A stretch of DNA of 64,000 nucleotides from positions 124,001-188,000 of the forward strand of contig NZ_JADWPD010000014.1 in the NCBI RefSeq assembly GCF_017308975.1. Reading direction: 5' to 3'. The translations under genes were made by a program, and so were the position numbers. Below are positions 8,055 to 17,100 of the stretch, one piece after another (the stretch's first letter is position 1; each line of letters starts with the position of its first letter). Source of the DNA: Amycolatopsis sp. MtRt-6. GTDB lineage: Bacteria > Actinomycetota > Actinomycetes > Mycobacteriales > Pseudonocardiaceae. The notes under the pieces are model-generated. The model saw only the letters and a list, made by a program, of their open reading frames with translations. It searched no databases and had not been told where the DNA came from.

Positions 8055-8882
8055 GTGGATTTCGCCCTGGCACCCCGGACCCCTTCGCGAATCGCCCCGC
8101 CCGCCGCGGCGGCGTCCGAGCCCTGGGCGCCCCCCGAGCTCCGGCTGGTGTGCCTGGACATCGACGACACGCTCATCGACTGCACCGCCGCGATCCGCCG
8201 CAGCCTCCACATCCTCACCGGCCGGGGCGACCTGTGGCCGTTGTGGGACCTCATCACCGAAGAGCACGTCGCCCTGGTGGTCGCGGGCGAACTCGACTAC
8301 GCGACCATGCACCAGCGGCGCACGGACTGCTTCCTCGCCGAAATCGGCATCTGCGCCGACGCCGAGCAGGTGAGCTCCTTCGAGCGGCGCCGCCGCGAGC
8401 TGCTCGACCACTCGTGGCAGCTGTTCGACGACGTCCTCGACTGCCTGGAGTGGCTGCGCGCGGCCGGCCTGATGCTGGCCGCCGTGACGAACGCCTCGGG
8501 CGTCCACCAGCGGAAGAAAATCGCCGACCTGGGCCTGGCGCCGTTCTTCGACCACGTGGCCATCGCGGGCGAGCTGGGCGTGGCCAAACCCGATCCGGTG
8601 ATGTTCCACACGGTGTGCCTGGGCCTGGGGTGCGCCCCGGCCCAGGCGGTCCACGTGGGGGACAAACTGGACACGGACGCGATCGGCGCCCGCGACGCGG
8701 GGCTGGGGGCGGTCTGGCTCGACCGCGACCGCATCGGCGAGCGCGCGCCCGAGGGCGTCCACGCGGTGGCCGGCCTGGCGGAGCTGCCTGAGCTGCTGGT
8801 TTCGGAATACGCGACGATCGGCGTCCCGGCCCAGCGCCGCAGTGGCACCCCCGCGTTCACGGTCCGGAACGGCGTGCTCTAG
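8055..8882 (+). CDS. HAD-superfamily phosphatase-like hydrolase
   Basis: A cytosolic haloacid-dehalogenase-fold hydrolase of 275 residues. All four motifs are present: motif I DIDDTLID (nucleophile Asp and acid/base Asp, about residue 36), motif II TNAS, motif III Lys in AKPDP, and motif IV GDKLDTD. A helical cap lies between motifs I and II (subclass I), as in phosphoglycolate and pyrimidine-nucleotide phosphatases. An N-terminal Pro/Ala-rich extension of about 27 residues precedes the catalytic domain. GTG 8055 is the chosen start because TAGCCT lies six bases upstream (leaderless type). The substrate cannot be assigned. It precedes the tRNA pair but is separated by about 50 bases and probably transcribed on its own. 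Confidence 0.85.
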   Translation: MDFALAPRTPSRIAPPAAAASEPWAPPELRLVCLDIDDTLIDCTAAIRRSLHILTGRGDLWPLWDLITEEHVALVVAGELDYATMHQRRTDCFLAEIGICADAEQVSSFERRRRELLDHSWQLFDDVLDCLEWLRAAGLMLAAVTNASGVHQRKKIADLGLAPFFDHVAIAGELGVAKPDPVMFHTVCLGLGCAPAQAVHVGDKLDTDAIGARDAGLGAVWLDRDRIGERAPEGVHAVAGLAELPELLVSEYATIGVPAQRRSGTPAFTVRNGVL

Positions 8883-8931
8883 TATTTCTCCTCGTGCGGT
8901 GCTGAACCGGCCAGCCGGATCGGTACCTCAC

Positions 8932-9003
8932 TGGGGTATGGTGTAATTGGCAGCACGACTGGTTCTGGTCCAGTTAGTCTAGGTTCGAGTCCTGGTACCC
9001 CAG
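8932..9003 (+). tRNA. tRNA-Gln (anticodon CTG)
   Basis: The acceptor stem TGGGGTA/TACCCCA has the U1-A72 pair seen in tRNA-Gln. The anticodon arm ACTGG-TTCTGGT-CCAGT places CTG at 8965-8967, and the T-arm contains GGTTCGAGTCC. The discriminator is G. No CCA is encoded. Confidence 0.95.
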
Positions 9004-9096
9004 CTGCGGAGAGTGACCCCCCTGCGAAGCGGGAAATCGCTTCTGGTAGGTTCTCTCCAGCAAGAAAAAGTCTCCGGGAAACTGGAGGAGATCCTA

Positions 9097-9169
9097 GCCC
9101 CCGTCGTCTAGCGGCCTAGGACGCCGGCCTCTCACGCCGGTAGCGTGGGTTCGAATCCCATCGGGGGTA
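9097..9169 (+). tRNA. tRNA-Glu (anticodon CTC)
   Basis: The cloverleaf has acceptor GCCCCCG opposite CGGGGGT, anticodon arm CCGGC-CTCTCAC-GCCGG with CTC at 9131-9133, and T-arm GGTTCGAATCC. It lies 93 bases after tRNA-Gln and is followed by a strong terminator. The gene is intact, and I found no second copy of its 3' end in the window that would mark an attR. Confidence 0.95.
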
Positions 9170-9177
9170 CAGATAGG

Positions 9178-9214
9178 CAAGCCGTGTTGACCTCGGTCAG
9201 CACGGCTTGTTTTG
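9178..9214 (+). terminator. Intrinsic terminator of the tRNA transcript
   Basis: CAAGCCGTG (9178-9186) pairs with CACGGCTTG (9201-9209), with further pairing inside, and TTTTG follows. It ends the tRNA-Gln/tRNA-Glu unit. Confidence 0.85.
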
Positions 9215-9952
9215 TTGTGGGCGCCGTGGCTTCGGAGATCCTTTCCGTGGGTTGTGCCGTCTTGGGTAAGTGATCAACGGGTAGTTGACCTGTGACCGGC
9301 ACCTCACTGGCGGCGATCTTCCGCTACGCCGACTCGCACCCGTTCCGGAGCCGGACGTGACCACCGGGCGGACGCCCGGCTGGTCTCGTGATCGACGAGG
9401 CGAGATCGAGGGTTGCGAAGCGGCTCGCCCAGCCAAGGAGCCGGCGCGGTCACGTCCTCACGGGCCTTTCGAGACGAGTGCAAGGAAGTTCAACAGGCGG
9501 CGCGATTGGACATCGCGTGAACCGACGTACCCCGATTTCGCCGTGGCTGTGCGATGACGAACCTCGACGTTGGTCGGCGATCAAGCATCGCAGTGCCGCG
9601 ATCTCACGAAGCTTACCTACATACGGCTCACCAAATACACGTCGACAGCGCGGTGCTGCCGACTGGCACCGGCCGATCCTGCCGCGCGATGCGTCTGGCT
9701 GGTGGCCACACAGGAGGACGCAGGGGCGAACTGTCGGAAGCGGTTCTGGTACACGAATTCGGCGACCAGCGCTATCGCAGCTCGGCGACGTGGGTGTAGC
9801 CCGGCGCGCTCCGGTGGTGGCTGCGCGGCGCAACCGCCGCTGCTGCTTACCGAACTCGAATCATTCGCGATGTTGTGCCGGCGTGCGCTGTTACATCAGG
9901 CAGGGGATCAGCGACTCAGTGAGGTGAGGGAGCCCCGGGAAAGGTCGCGTTG
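9215..9952. other. Gene-poor boundary region after the tRNA genes
   Basis: No convincing gene in about 740 bases. Several short frames exist on both strands, but none has a good start, a recognisable domain or consistent actinomycete third-position bias, and base use is more even than on the left. It reads like decayed DNA at the edge of an accessory region. No integrase, recombinase or tRNA-end repeat is seen. Confidence 0.5.
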
Positions 9953-11110
9953 ATGAGTCGAGCGGTCGTGTTCGTGCACGGGACGGGGGTGCGAGGTGAG
10001 TCGTATGCCCGCTCATTCGCCCGGATCAAGGCGGCCTTACCCGGCGGAACGCAGTTCAGCGGGTGCTTCTGGGGTGCGACGGAGGGGGCGCGGCTGAGCG
10101 CGGGTGGGGTCTCGGTGCCTCGCTATGACAGTACTCGCGGCGAGCGTGACGCCGCGGCAGAGGAAGAACTCGCGCTCTGGGCGGTGCTCTACACTGATCC
10201 TTGGTATGAGTTGCGGTTGCTCCGATACGCCGGTGACGAAGCGGAGAATCTCCCTCCGGGAGCCGTTCCGCCGGCGGTCGCGCTGCGGGCACAGGTCGAG
10301 GGATTCACGCCCTCGGACCCGTTGCGGACGGAACTCGCCGCCGCCGGGCTGGAGCAGGCATTCGGCGAGGCGCTGACCGCGTTGGTTGCGTCGCCTGAGT
10401 TCGACGACGCGGCCGAGACTGCAGCGCTCGATCCGGTCGAGCACCGCAAGGCCGTGGCGAGGGCGGTGCTCGCACACGCACTGGTGGCCACGGCCTGCGC
10501 GATCGACGGCGAGACCAGAGATGCACTCGTCGAGCGACTGATCGACGAGCTGCACGGCTACGGCCGGGGCATCGGCGATTGGCTGGCCCGGCCACTCAAG
10601 GGTATCGCCGCCCGGACCGTGACGAGTCTGGTCGGGCGCCGCCGCGGGAGCGTCACCGACGCGGTTTCGCCCGCGGCCGGCGACATCTTGCGGTATCAGG
10701 CCAGAGGTGCGGGCATTCGTGACGCGATCCGGCAGGCGGTCACCGACAGCGGCGCGGCCGAAGTTGCCCTGCTGGCCCATAGCCTGGGCGGGATCGCCTG
10801 TGTCGATCTGCTGGTTTCGGGGAAGATCCCTGAGGTCGACCGGCTGGTCACGGTTGGCTCGCAAGCGCCGTTCCTGTACGAGATTGGTGCGCTGGCGAGT
10901 CTGGAGCCGCCGGATCCGTTGCCAGGGCACTTCCCGAGTTGGCTGAATATCTATGACCCGCGCGATTTCCTGGGCTACGTCGGGCAGGAAGTGTTCCCCG
11001 GCCGCGTGACCGATGTCGAGGTCGACAACCGGCAGCCGTTCCCGCAAGCGCACAGCGCCTACTGGGACAACCGTGCGGTGTGGGCGGCGGTGGGTGAGTT
11101 CCTGGCATGA
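9953..11110 (+). CDS. Alpha/beta hydrolase, first gene of the caspase/MoxR conflict operon
   Basis: A 385-residue alpha/beta-hydrolase-fold protein of esterase/lipase type. It has the N-terminal oxyanion motif VVFVHGTG, the nucleophile elbow AHSLGG (G-x-S-x-G, about residue 277), an acidic candidate in YDPRDF and a C-terminal His in QAHSAYW. A long helical insert (about residues 80-250) separates the first strand block from the nucleophile. No signal peptide or membrane segment is seen. A TTG is possible at 9950, but ATG 9953 has GGAAAGG eight bases upstream. Its stop overlaps the next gene by ATGA, so it is translated with the caspase-VMAP protein. By context it may be an effector that attacks lipids or other esters, or a processing enzyme. 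That role is inference. Confidence 0.8.
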   Translation: MSRAVVFVHGTGVRGESYARSFARIKAALPGGTQFSGCFWGATEGARLSAGGVSVPRYDSTRGERDAAAEEELALWAVLYTDPWYELRLLRYAGDEAENLPPGAVPPAVALRAQVEGFTPSDPLRTELAAAGLEQAFGEALTALVASPEFDDAAETAALDPVEHRKAVARAVLAHALVATACAIDGETRDALVERLIDELHGYGRGIGDWLARPLKGIAARTVTSLVGRRRGSVTDAVSPAAGDILRYQARGAGIRDAIRQAVTDSGAAEVALLAHSLGGIACVDLLVSGKIPEVDRLVTVGSQAPFLYEIGALASLEPPDPLPGHFPSWLNIYDPRDFLGYVGQEVFPGRVTDVEVDNRQPFPQAHSAYWDNRAVWAAVGEFLA

Positions 11111-13230
11111 CGGTGGACATGGACCCGGCGGGCACCTTCGCGGTCGTGATCGGGATCGAACGGTACGACGCGGGGTGGTCGCTGGACGGCGCCGCGCGCG
11201 ACGCTCTGCGCGCAGCAGCGTGGCTGCGCGCCGCGGGTGTGCCCGCGGACCGGATCCGGCTGACCGTCGATGCCTTGCCGGACAACGAAGACGACGTCAG
11301 GCGGGACGCAGCCGAGCTCGGCTTGTCCGTGCGCGAAGCCACGCGCGACGACATCATCGACCTCTTCACGAAGGAACTGACTGAGATCGACGGCTGTCAC
11401 CTGGTGGTCTTCTGGAGCGGGCACGGCGTCCTGGACGACGGATACGCCCGGGCGCTGTTCACCGCGGACGCCCACACGGTCGACCAGCGCACGGTGCGGG
11501 TGGACGAATTGCTCGGCTTCCTGCGTGACAAAGAGATCCGCGGCTTCCACGACCAGGTTGTGATCATCGACGCCTGCGCCAACTTCGCCGCGGACATGAA
11601 GAGCCGCACCAGCCGCACCCATGCGACCTTCCCGGTCAGCCGGCCGCGCCCGGGCGTCCGGCAGTTCGTCCTCTACGCGGCTGCGCAAGGTGAGATCGCG
11701 GGCCACAACCAGGCCGCCAAGCACGGCGAGTTCTCCGACGCCGTGCTGGGGGTGCTCCATCCCGGTGAGGGCCCGCAGTGGCCACCGGACATGCCGGGGC
11801 TGTCCGCTTCGGTGGCGGCGAAGTTCGAGCGGCTGCGGGAGACTGGGCAGACGCGGGCCAACCCGGTGTACCTGTCCCGCAACACCGGCTGGACCGGGAG
11901 CGAGGTGCAATGCGAGTACGGGGGAATTCCTGTTTCGGGTGACTCCCGCCAGGCCGCCGACGAAGCGGGGATGACCGCGTCGCAACTGCGCAGGATGATC
12001 CATGCCTTCAACGCCGGCCCGCTCCAGGTCGGTGCCGAAAGAGTCGCCGATGCCTTCCGGCGCAGGGCGATGGACCAGCTCTTCTCGGAGCTGGCCACCG
12101 AGGCCAAGGGCGACGATCGGCGGTTGGCAGTCGAGCAGGTCAGACGGCACTGGCGTCTCCAGCGGAGGATCGCGGAACCGCTGCTGCACTTCCGGGCCGT
12201 GCCGCCGCGGCAGTTGCGCGCCTACTACGACGTGGTGCCCGACCGTCAGCTCGCGCCGCAACTGATCGAACTGGACGAGGTGCTCGAGCATCTCGCCGAG
12301 TTCGGCGAGGCCGACGAATCCGCGCCGCTGCTGCGGTTCGTGGCACGTCTGGAACTGTTCACCGGCACGTCACTGGAGGCGGACTGGTTCGGGCTTTCCC
12401 CAGCTCGGCTGGAGCACCTGCGCGCGGTCGAACGGCGCGCGGTGAGTGCCGGCAGCGGCTGCCACCTGGTGTTGCACCTGTCCGGCGACCAGTGGCCCGA
12501 AGAGGTGAGCGGGTATCTGCGCAGGTGCGGCGGGGAATGGGCGAAGCAGACGATTCCCTGTCCGGCGAGCCGGACGGGCGCTCTCGGCGCGGTCAACAGC
12601 CTGATCACCTGGGCACACGAGAGTCTGGCCGGAGAGCCGGCGCTGACGCTCGGGTTCCTGGTCTCCCGGGCGCGATTCGACGACGTGCCGGAGCGCTGGA
12701 CCTACGTCGACGAGATGTCCGGCGAGCTCTCGCTCGGTGAGGAGTACCCGCTGGTGCTGCATTCCGGCGACCGGATCCGGGTGCCACGCGCCAGGGTCTG
12801 GTGGCGGGAGCGTCTGCGGCAGATCGCCGACGACATCGAACTGGCCGCACCCGAGATTCTGTGGATCGATGCGCCTCTGGACGCCAGGGCGATCACCAAG
12901 GCGGTGCGCGGCACGAACGCCGCCTGCGTGGTGTTCACCGACGTGCCGGGCCCCTTGCGCGGCACGCTGCCGGGAGACCCGATCGTCGCGGCGATCAATC
13001 CCGGCGCCCCGTACGTGATCTGGCTCGACGAACCGCCGGCCGACTGGGCACTCGCCAAGGCGGAGATAGCGGCCCTGGTGCGCAACGGCGCGTTCGACGG
13101 CGTGCCGGCCCGCACCCTGCGGATCCGGCAGGACGCGGGTCCGTGCACGGGCATCCGGGTGCTGTGGGACGACCAGGAGCTACTGCCCAAGTTCGGGCAG
13201 CTGACCGGAATCGATGTGAGGACGGCATGA
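11107..13230 (+). CDS. Caspase (peptidase C14)-VMAP protein
   Basis: This 707-residue fusion has an N-terminal caspase domain (about residues 8-260) with the catalytic dyad His106 in FWSGHGV and Cys157 in IIDACAN. A helical linker follows (about 270-390), then a C-terminal region (about 400-690) that resembles the vWA-MoxR-associated protein C-terminal (VMAP-C) domain: a strand-rich segment HLVLHLSGDQWPEE, then PLVLHSGDRIRVPRARVWWRERL and LWIDAP. In published comparative work on NTP-dependent conflict systems, VMAP couples an effector domain to a MoxR ATPase and a vWA protein. Both other partners follow here with 4-base overlaps. The caspase is therefore the likely effector protease, held inactive until the ATPase module senses a trigger. 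The caspase call is firm; VMAP-C is by pattern and context. Confidence 0.82.
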   Translation: MTVDMDPAGTFAVVIGIERYDAGWSLDGAARDALRAAAWLRAAGVPADRIRLTVDALPDNEDDVRRDAAELGLSVREATRDDIIDLFTKELTEIDGCHLVVFWSGHGVLDDGYARALFTADAHTVDQRTVRVDELLGFLRDKEIRGFHDQVVIIDACANFAADMKSRTSRTHATFPVSRPRPGVRQFVLYAAAQGEIAGHNQAAKHGEFSDAVLGVLHPGEGPQWPPDMPGLSASVAAKFERLRETGQTRANPVYLSRNTGWTGSEVQCEYGGIPVSGDSRQAADEAGMTASQLRRMIHAFNAGPLQVGAERVADAFRRRAMDQLFSELATEAKGDDRRLAVEQVRRHWRLQRRIAEPLLHFRAVPPRQLRAYYDVVPDRQLAPQLIELDEVLEHLAEFGEADESAPLLRFVARLELFTGTSLEADWFGLSPARLEHLRAVERRAVSAGSGCHLVLHLSGDQWPEEVSGYLRRCGGEWAKQTIPCPASRTGALGAVNSLITWAHESLAGEPALTLGFLVSRARFDDVPERWTYVDEMSGELSLGEEYPLVLHSGDRIRVPRARVWWRERLRQIADDIELAAPEILWIDAPLDARAITKAVRGTNAACVVFTDVPGPLRGTLPGDPIVAAINPGAPYVIWLDEPPADWALAKAEIAALVRNGAFDGVPARTLRIRQDAGPCTGIRVLWDDQELLPKFGQLTGIDVRTA

Positions 13231-14186
13231 CCGGACCGGGCTTGTGGCAGCTCTACCGCGGCGACGGCGTACCCCGTGCGATGACGATGTCCGAGGCGCC
13301 GCCGTGGCGGCGGTTCAAGGGCACCGTGGTCCGGGAGCGGACAATCCCCGAACTCGAACCGGCCGCCTGGTTCCAGACCACGCCCGAGATGGTCGACGCG
13401 GTCAACGCGGCACTGCACCTGCGCCGTCCGTTGCTGGTGACCGGGCGGCCCGGTTCCGGGAAGTCGACGCTGATCGAGTCGGTCGCGAGCGAACTGCGAC
13501 TGGGGGAAGTGCTGCGCTGGCACATCACCTCGTCGAGCACCCTGCGTGAGGCGCTGTACTCCTATGATGCCCTGGGCCGGCTGCAGGAGTTCCAGGTTAC
13601 GGGCTCGGCGCCGGACATCGGTTCCTACCTGCGGCTCGGTCCGTTGGGCACGGCGCTGCTGCCGACCGCCACGCCGCGCGCGCTGCTGGTCGACGAGATC
13701 GACAAGAGTGACGTCGATCTGCCCAGTGACCTGCTGAACGTGTTCGAGCGCGGCGAGTTCCAAATCCCCGAGCTGGCGCGGCTGGGTCAGGACTCGGTCG
13801 ACATCCAGGAGGACGGTGGCGATGAGCGATTCCCGATCACCGACGGGAAGGTGACGTGCCTGCAGTTCCCGTTCGTCGTGCTCACGAGCAACGGCGAGCG
13901 CGACTTCCCACCGGCCTTCCTACGCCGTTGCATCCAGTTCCGGATGCCCGACCCGGATCCACTGCTGCTGCGCCGGATCGTCGTCGCGCACCTTGGTGAG
14001 GGCGTTGCCGAGGCAGCGGAAGCGCTCATCGAAGACTTCTCCGAGCGGGCCGGCGCGAACCACGCGCAGGCCACCGACCAGCTGCTGAATGCGATCTTCG
14101 TCGTAACGAAGACGACGCCCGTACCGGAGGAACGGGAGCGGATCGTGCGGATGCTGCTGAAGGAACTGGAAAGCGACCTGCTGTGA
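13227..14186 (+). CDS. MoxR-type AAA+ ATPase
   Basis: A 319-residue AAA+ ATPase of the MoxR/AAA_5 kind. Walker A is GRPGSGKS (about residue 74), Walker B is LLVDEIDK (about 153), sensor 1 is TSNGERDFPP with the arginine finger in AFLRRC, and a small helical lid follows. MoxR ATPases act as chaperone-like remodellers, usually with a vWA-domain partner. Here the partner is likely the downstream SAV_2336/vWA-like protein, and the regulated client the caspase-VMAP protein. ATG 13227 overlaps the upstream stop (ATGA), which decides the start although the frame is open far upstream. Its own TGA overlaps the next GTG. Confidence 0.88.
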   Translation: MTGPGLWQLYRGDGVPRAMTMSEAPPWRRFKGTVVRERTIPELEPAAWFQTTPEMVDAVNAALHLRRPLLVTGRPGSGKSTLIESVASELRLGEVLRWHITSSSTLREALYSYDALGRLQEFQVTGSAPDIGSYLRLGPLGTALLPTATPRALLVDEIDKSDVDLPSDLLNVFERGEFQIPELARLGQDSVDIQEDGGDERFPITDGKVTCLQFPFVVLTSNGERDFPPAFLRRCIQFRMPDPDPLLLRRIVVAHLGEGVAEAAEALIEDFSERAGANHAQATDQLLNAIFVVTKTTPVPEERERIVRMLLKELESDLL

Positions 14187-17100
14187 TCGAGCGGCTCGCC
14201 CGCGCGCTGCGGCAGGCAGGGGTCGACACCGATGCTGTCCAGCTCGCCGAAATCCTCTGGGTCGCCACCCGGCGCACCCCGGATCCCGTGCGCTCTCACC
14301 AGGATGAAGCGCAGGAGGCCCCCGAACTGCTCGACGCTCCGGCGCCTGGCCCGATCCCGCCGAGACCGCTGACGCGGGAGCCGGAGGAGATTCCGGAGCC
14401 ATCACCGAGGTACCTCGTTCCGCAGCGGTCAGCGCCGGGCGAGGCGGTCGAAGTCCGGCTGCCCGCCCCAGTCGCCCTGCCCGGCAGGCTCCGGCTCGGT
14501 CGTGCCCTGCGCGCGTTCAAACAGCGGCACCCGGCGTCGCGGCTCCAGGAGTTCGATCTCGACGCCACCATCGAGTTGTACGGTGACACCGGACTGCTGG
14601 TTCCGCTGCTGCGCCCGGGTTCGGAACGCTGGTTCGACGTGACGTTGGTCGTCGACGCCGGCCCGACCATGGATGTTTGGGCCCAGACCACGGCCGAGCT
14701 GGCCCGGCTCCTGGCCGGCCACGGTGCTTTCCGCCGGGTCCGGCGGCTTCGTCTGGTCGACGAGGACGGCGAACCCTGGCTGCTCACCGACGCCGGGCAG
14801 CGGCAGCACCCCGGCCGGGTCGGCAGCCACGACGGCCGCCGGCTGACCATGGTGATCAGTGACTGCGTCGGCGCGCCCTGGTACGGCGAGACGCTGTGGC
14901 CGATCATCCGACAGTGGGGCCGGCGCGGCCCGGTGGTACTCGTCCAGACCCTGCCGCCGCGGTTGTGGGAGTCGACCGCGCTCGGCCCGGTCGACGTCCG
15001 CGTCAGCGGCTACCGCCCCGGGCAGCCCAACAGCGGTCTGCGCGTCACCTGGCCGTGGTGGTCGCTCGGCGGAGAGGACCAGCCGGGCGGGGTGGTGCCG
15101 GTCGTCGCCCTGACCGAGCCGGATCTTGCCCGTTGGGCGCGGATGGTCATGGGCCACGCCGACGTCCCGGTCGCCGGCGTGCCCGTCGGGCCCGCTTACG
15201 ACGAGCCTGACCGGCCCTCGGAGATCTCCGCGGCGGCCCGGGTGGCCGCGGTCAAGGCGACCGTGTCGGTTGAGGCGTACCAGCTGGCGGTATGCCTGGC
15301 CGCGGTGCCGATCCGGTTGCCGGTGGCCAGGATGGTGCAGTACGCGATTCTTGGCAGCCACGACCCGGTACACCTCGCGGAGGTCTTCGCGAGCGGCCTG
15401 ATCCGTCGGCTCGACCCCGCTGATCTGCCGCCCGACGAGGTCGCCTACGACTTCGTCCCCGGCGTTCGCGAGGTGCTGCAGGGCTCGCTGACCGGCAGCC
15501 GGACCCTGGAGATCTTCCGCGCGGTGGCGCAGTACCTGGAACGCACCATCGGCGCGAGTGCGAGCTTCACCGCGCTGCTGACCGGCGTAACGGGGGAGAC
15601 CGAGGCCGACCCGGCGTTCCTCCCGTTCGCGGAGGTCGGCGCCTCGTTGCTGGACCGCCTTGGCCTGCGGTCGGCACCGGTGTCCGCAGCGTCCCCGCCG
15701 GTGCCGTCCGCGCCCGCCGGATTGCCGTGGGCCCACGCGATCCTGATCGGTGACCACGACCTGGAGGAATTCTGGGTGTGGTTGCGGGACAACGGATTTC
15801 CGGTGGAGCGCATCACCTGGCTGCGAGGCGACTTCGTGCGGGAGTCGTTCCAGCACGCGGTTCGCGAGGCGGCCGCCCAGCAGCCGGTGACCGGCCTGCT
15901 GTTCGTTCTGATGCTCGGCCGGGCCCAGTGGCCCCAGCGGGAGGTCGCCGTCTACAGCGAACTCGCCCTCGTCCCAGCACTGACGGCTTTTCCCGAGTTC
16001 GCGACCGTGACGCTGACCCAGGGTGAGCCGATGGAGGGCTGGCGGATCGACTCGCCTCCGCGAGCCGCAGTGCTCGGCTACAGCGGAGTCTCGGTCCCCG
16101 AGGTGGTCAGCGCACTGTCCGGCGGGGCGATGTCCGAGCGGGGGACGGTCACCGGGACGTCGCTCGACAGGTTTCTCGGGAGCCGTGCGACGGATGCTTA
16201 CACCCTGCTCAACGAAAACCATGAGGTCGTGCTCCGGCCCGTACCGGAGCGGCCGCGGATCACGCGGTGTCGAGCGGTAGCGGTCGGTCTCGAAGGCGGT
16301 GCGGCCGACGCGAAACGGCTCGGGAAGCGGCTGAGCGAGCTCGGCTATGAGGCGCGAGTGCAGGCCGACGTGGTGACCACGAGCCCGTTGATCGCCGATC
16401 TCGACTGGCTTGCCGAGGGCGCAACCGAGCAGGATCTGCTCTGGCTGCACGTGTCGGCGGACTGCGGGATGGCTATGGCGGAGGACGACGTGGGGTGGAT
16501 GCTCGACGACGGGGCCTTCGTCACGCTGGCCGACATTCGTGACGTCTTCGTCGCAAGCGGCGCCGGCGCAGTGGTGATCACGGACGAGACGCGAGAGCTC
16601 GCGGAGTTCACCGGTTCGAGCCGGTGGAACTACGGATTCCGGGATCGGAGCGGGGAACGGGTCCGGAACTTCCTGCGGATCTCGGCATTGGCCTCCCGCG
16701 CCAAGAACGGATTGGTTTCCCGCCTGCTCGATCTGCTCGCGCACGAGCCGCACGAGATCGAATGGCGCAGTGTCCTCGCGGAAAGTGGATCGTTCTATCT
16801 CGCCCCGTGGCCAGTCACGCGTTGGGGCGAGCTTGCCGTCTCGATCGCCCCGGATCCCGCAGCGGTCGTCGTCGCGGATCTCCGGTTGGTCGAGGTCCCG
16901 GAAGGTGACTTCTTCAGTGGAATGACCGAAGGGCAACTGGTGGAGATTTCCGGTGAGTTCCCCGACGCGGCGGGATTCCGGTCTTCGGGCGAAACAGTGT
17001 TCGTTCCGAGTTTCTCGATCAGCAAGTTCCCCATCACGAACCGGCAGTTCGCCAGGTTCGTCGCCGCCACCGTCTGGAAACCGCCGCACTATTGGGAAGG

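Noticed and set aside
9097..9169. tRNA-Glu as an integrase attachment site with a matching att repeat
   Set aside because: I could not find a second copy of the tRNA 3' end downstream, and no integrase gene is present; only the position is suggestive.
9388..9927. Possible gene(s) in the region after the tRNAs (several frames of 80-180 codons)
   Set aside because: Overlapping frames on both strands, no start signal, no domain and no consistent third-position bias.
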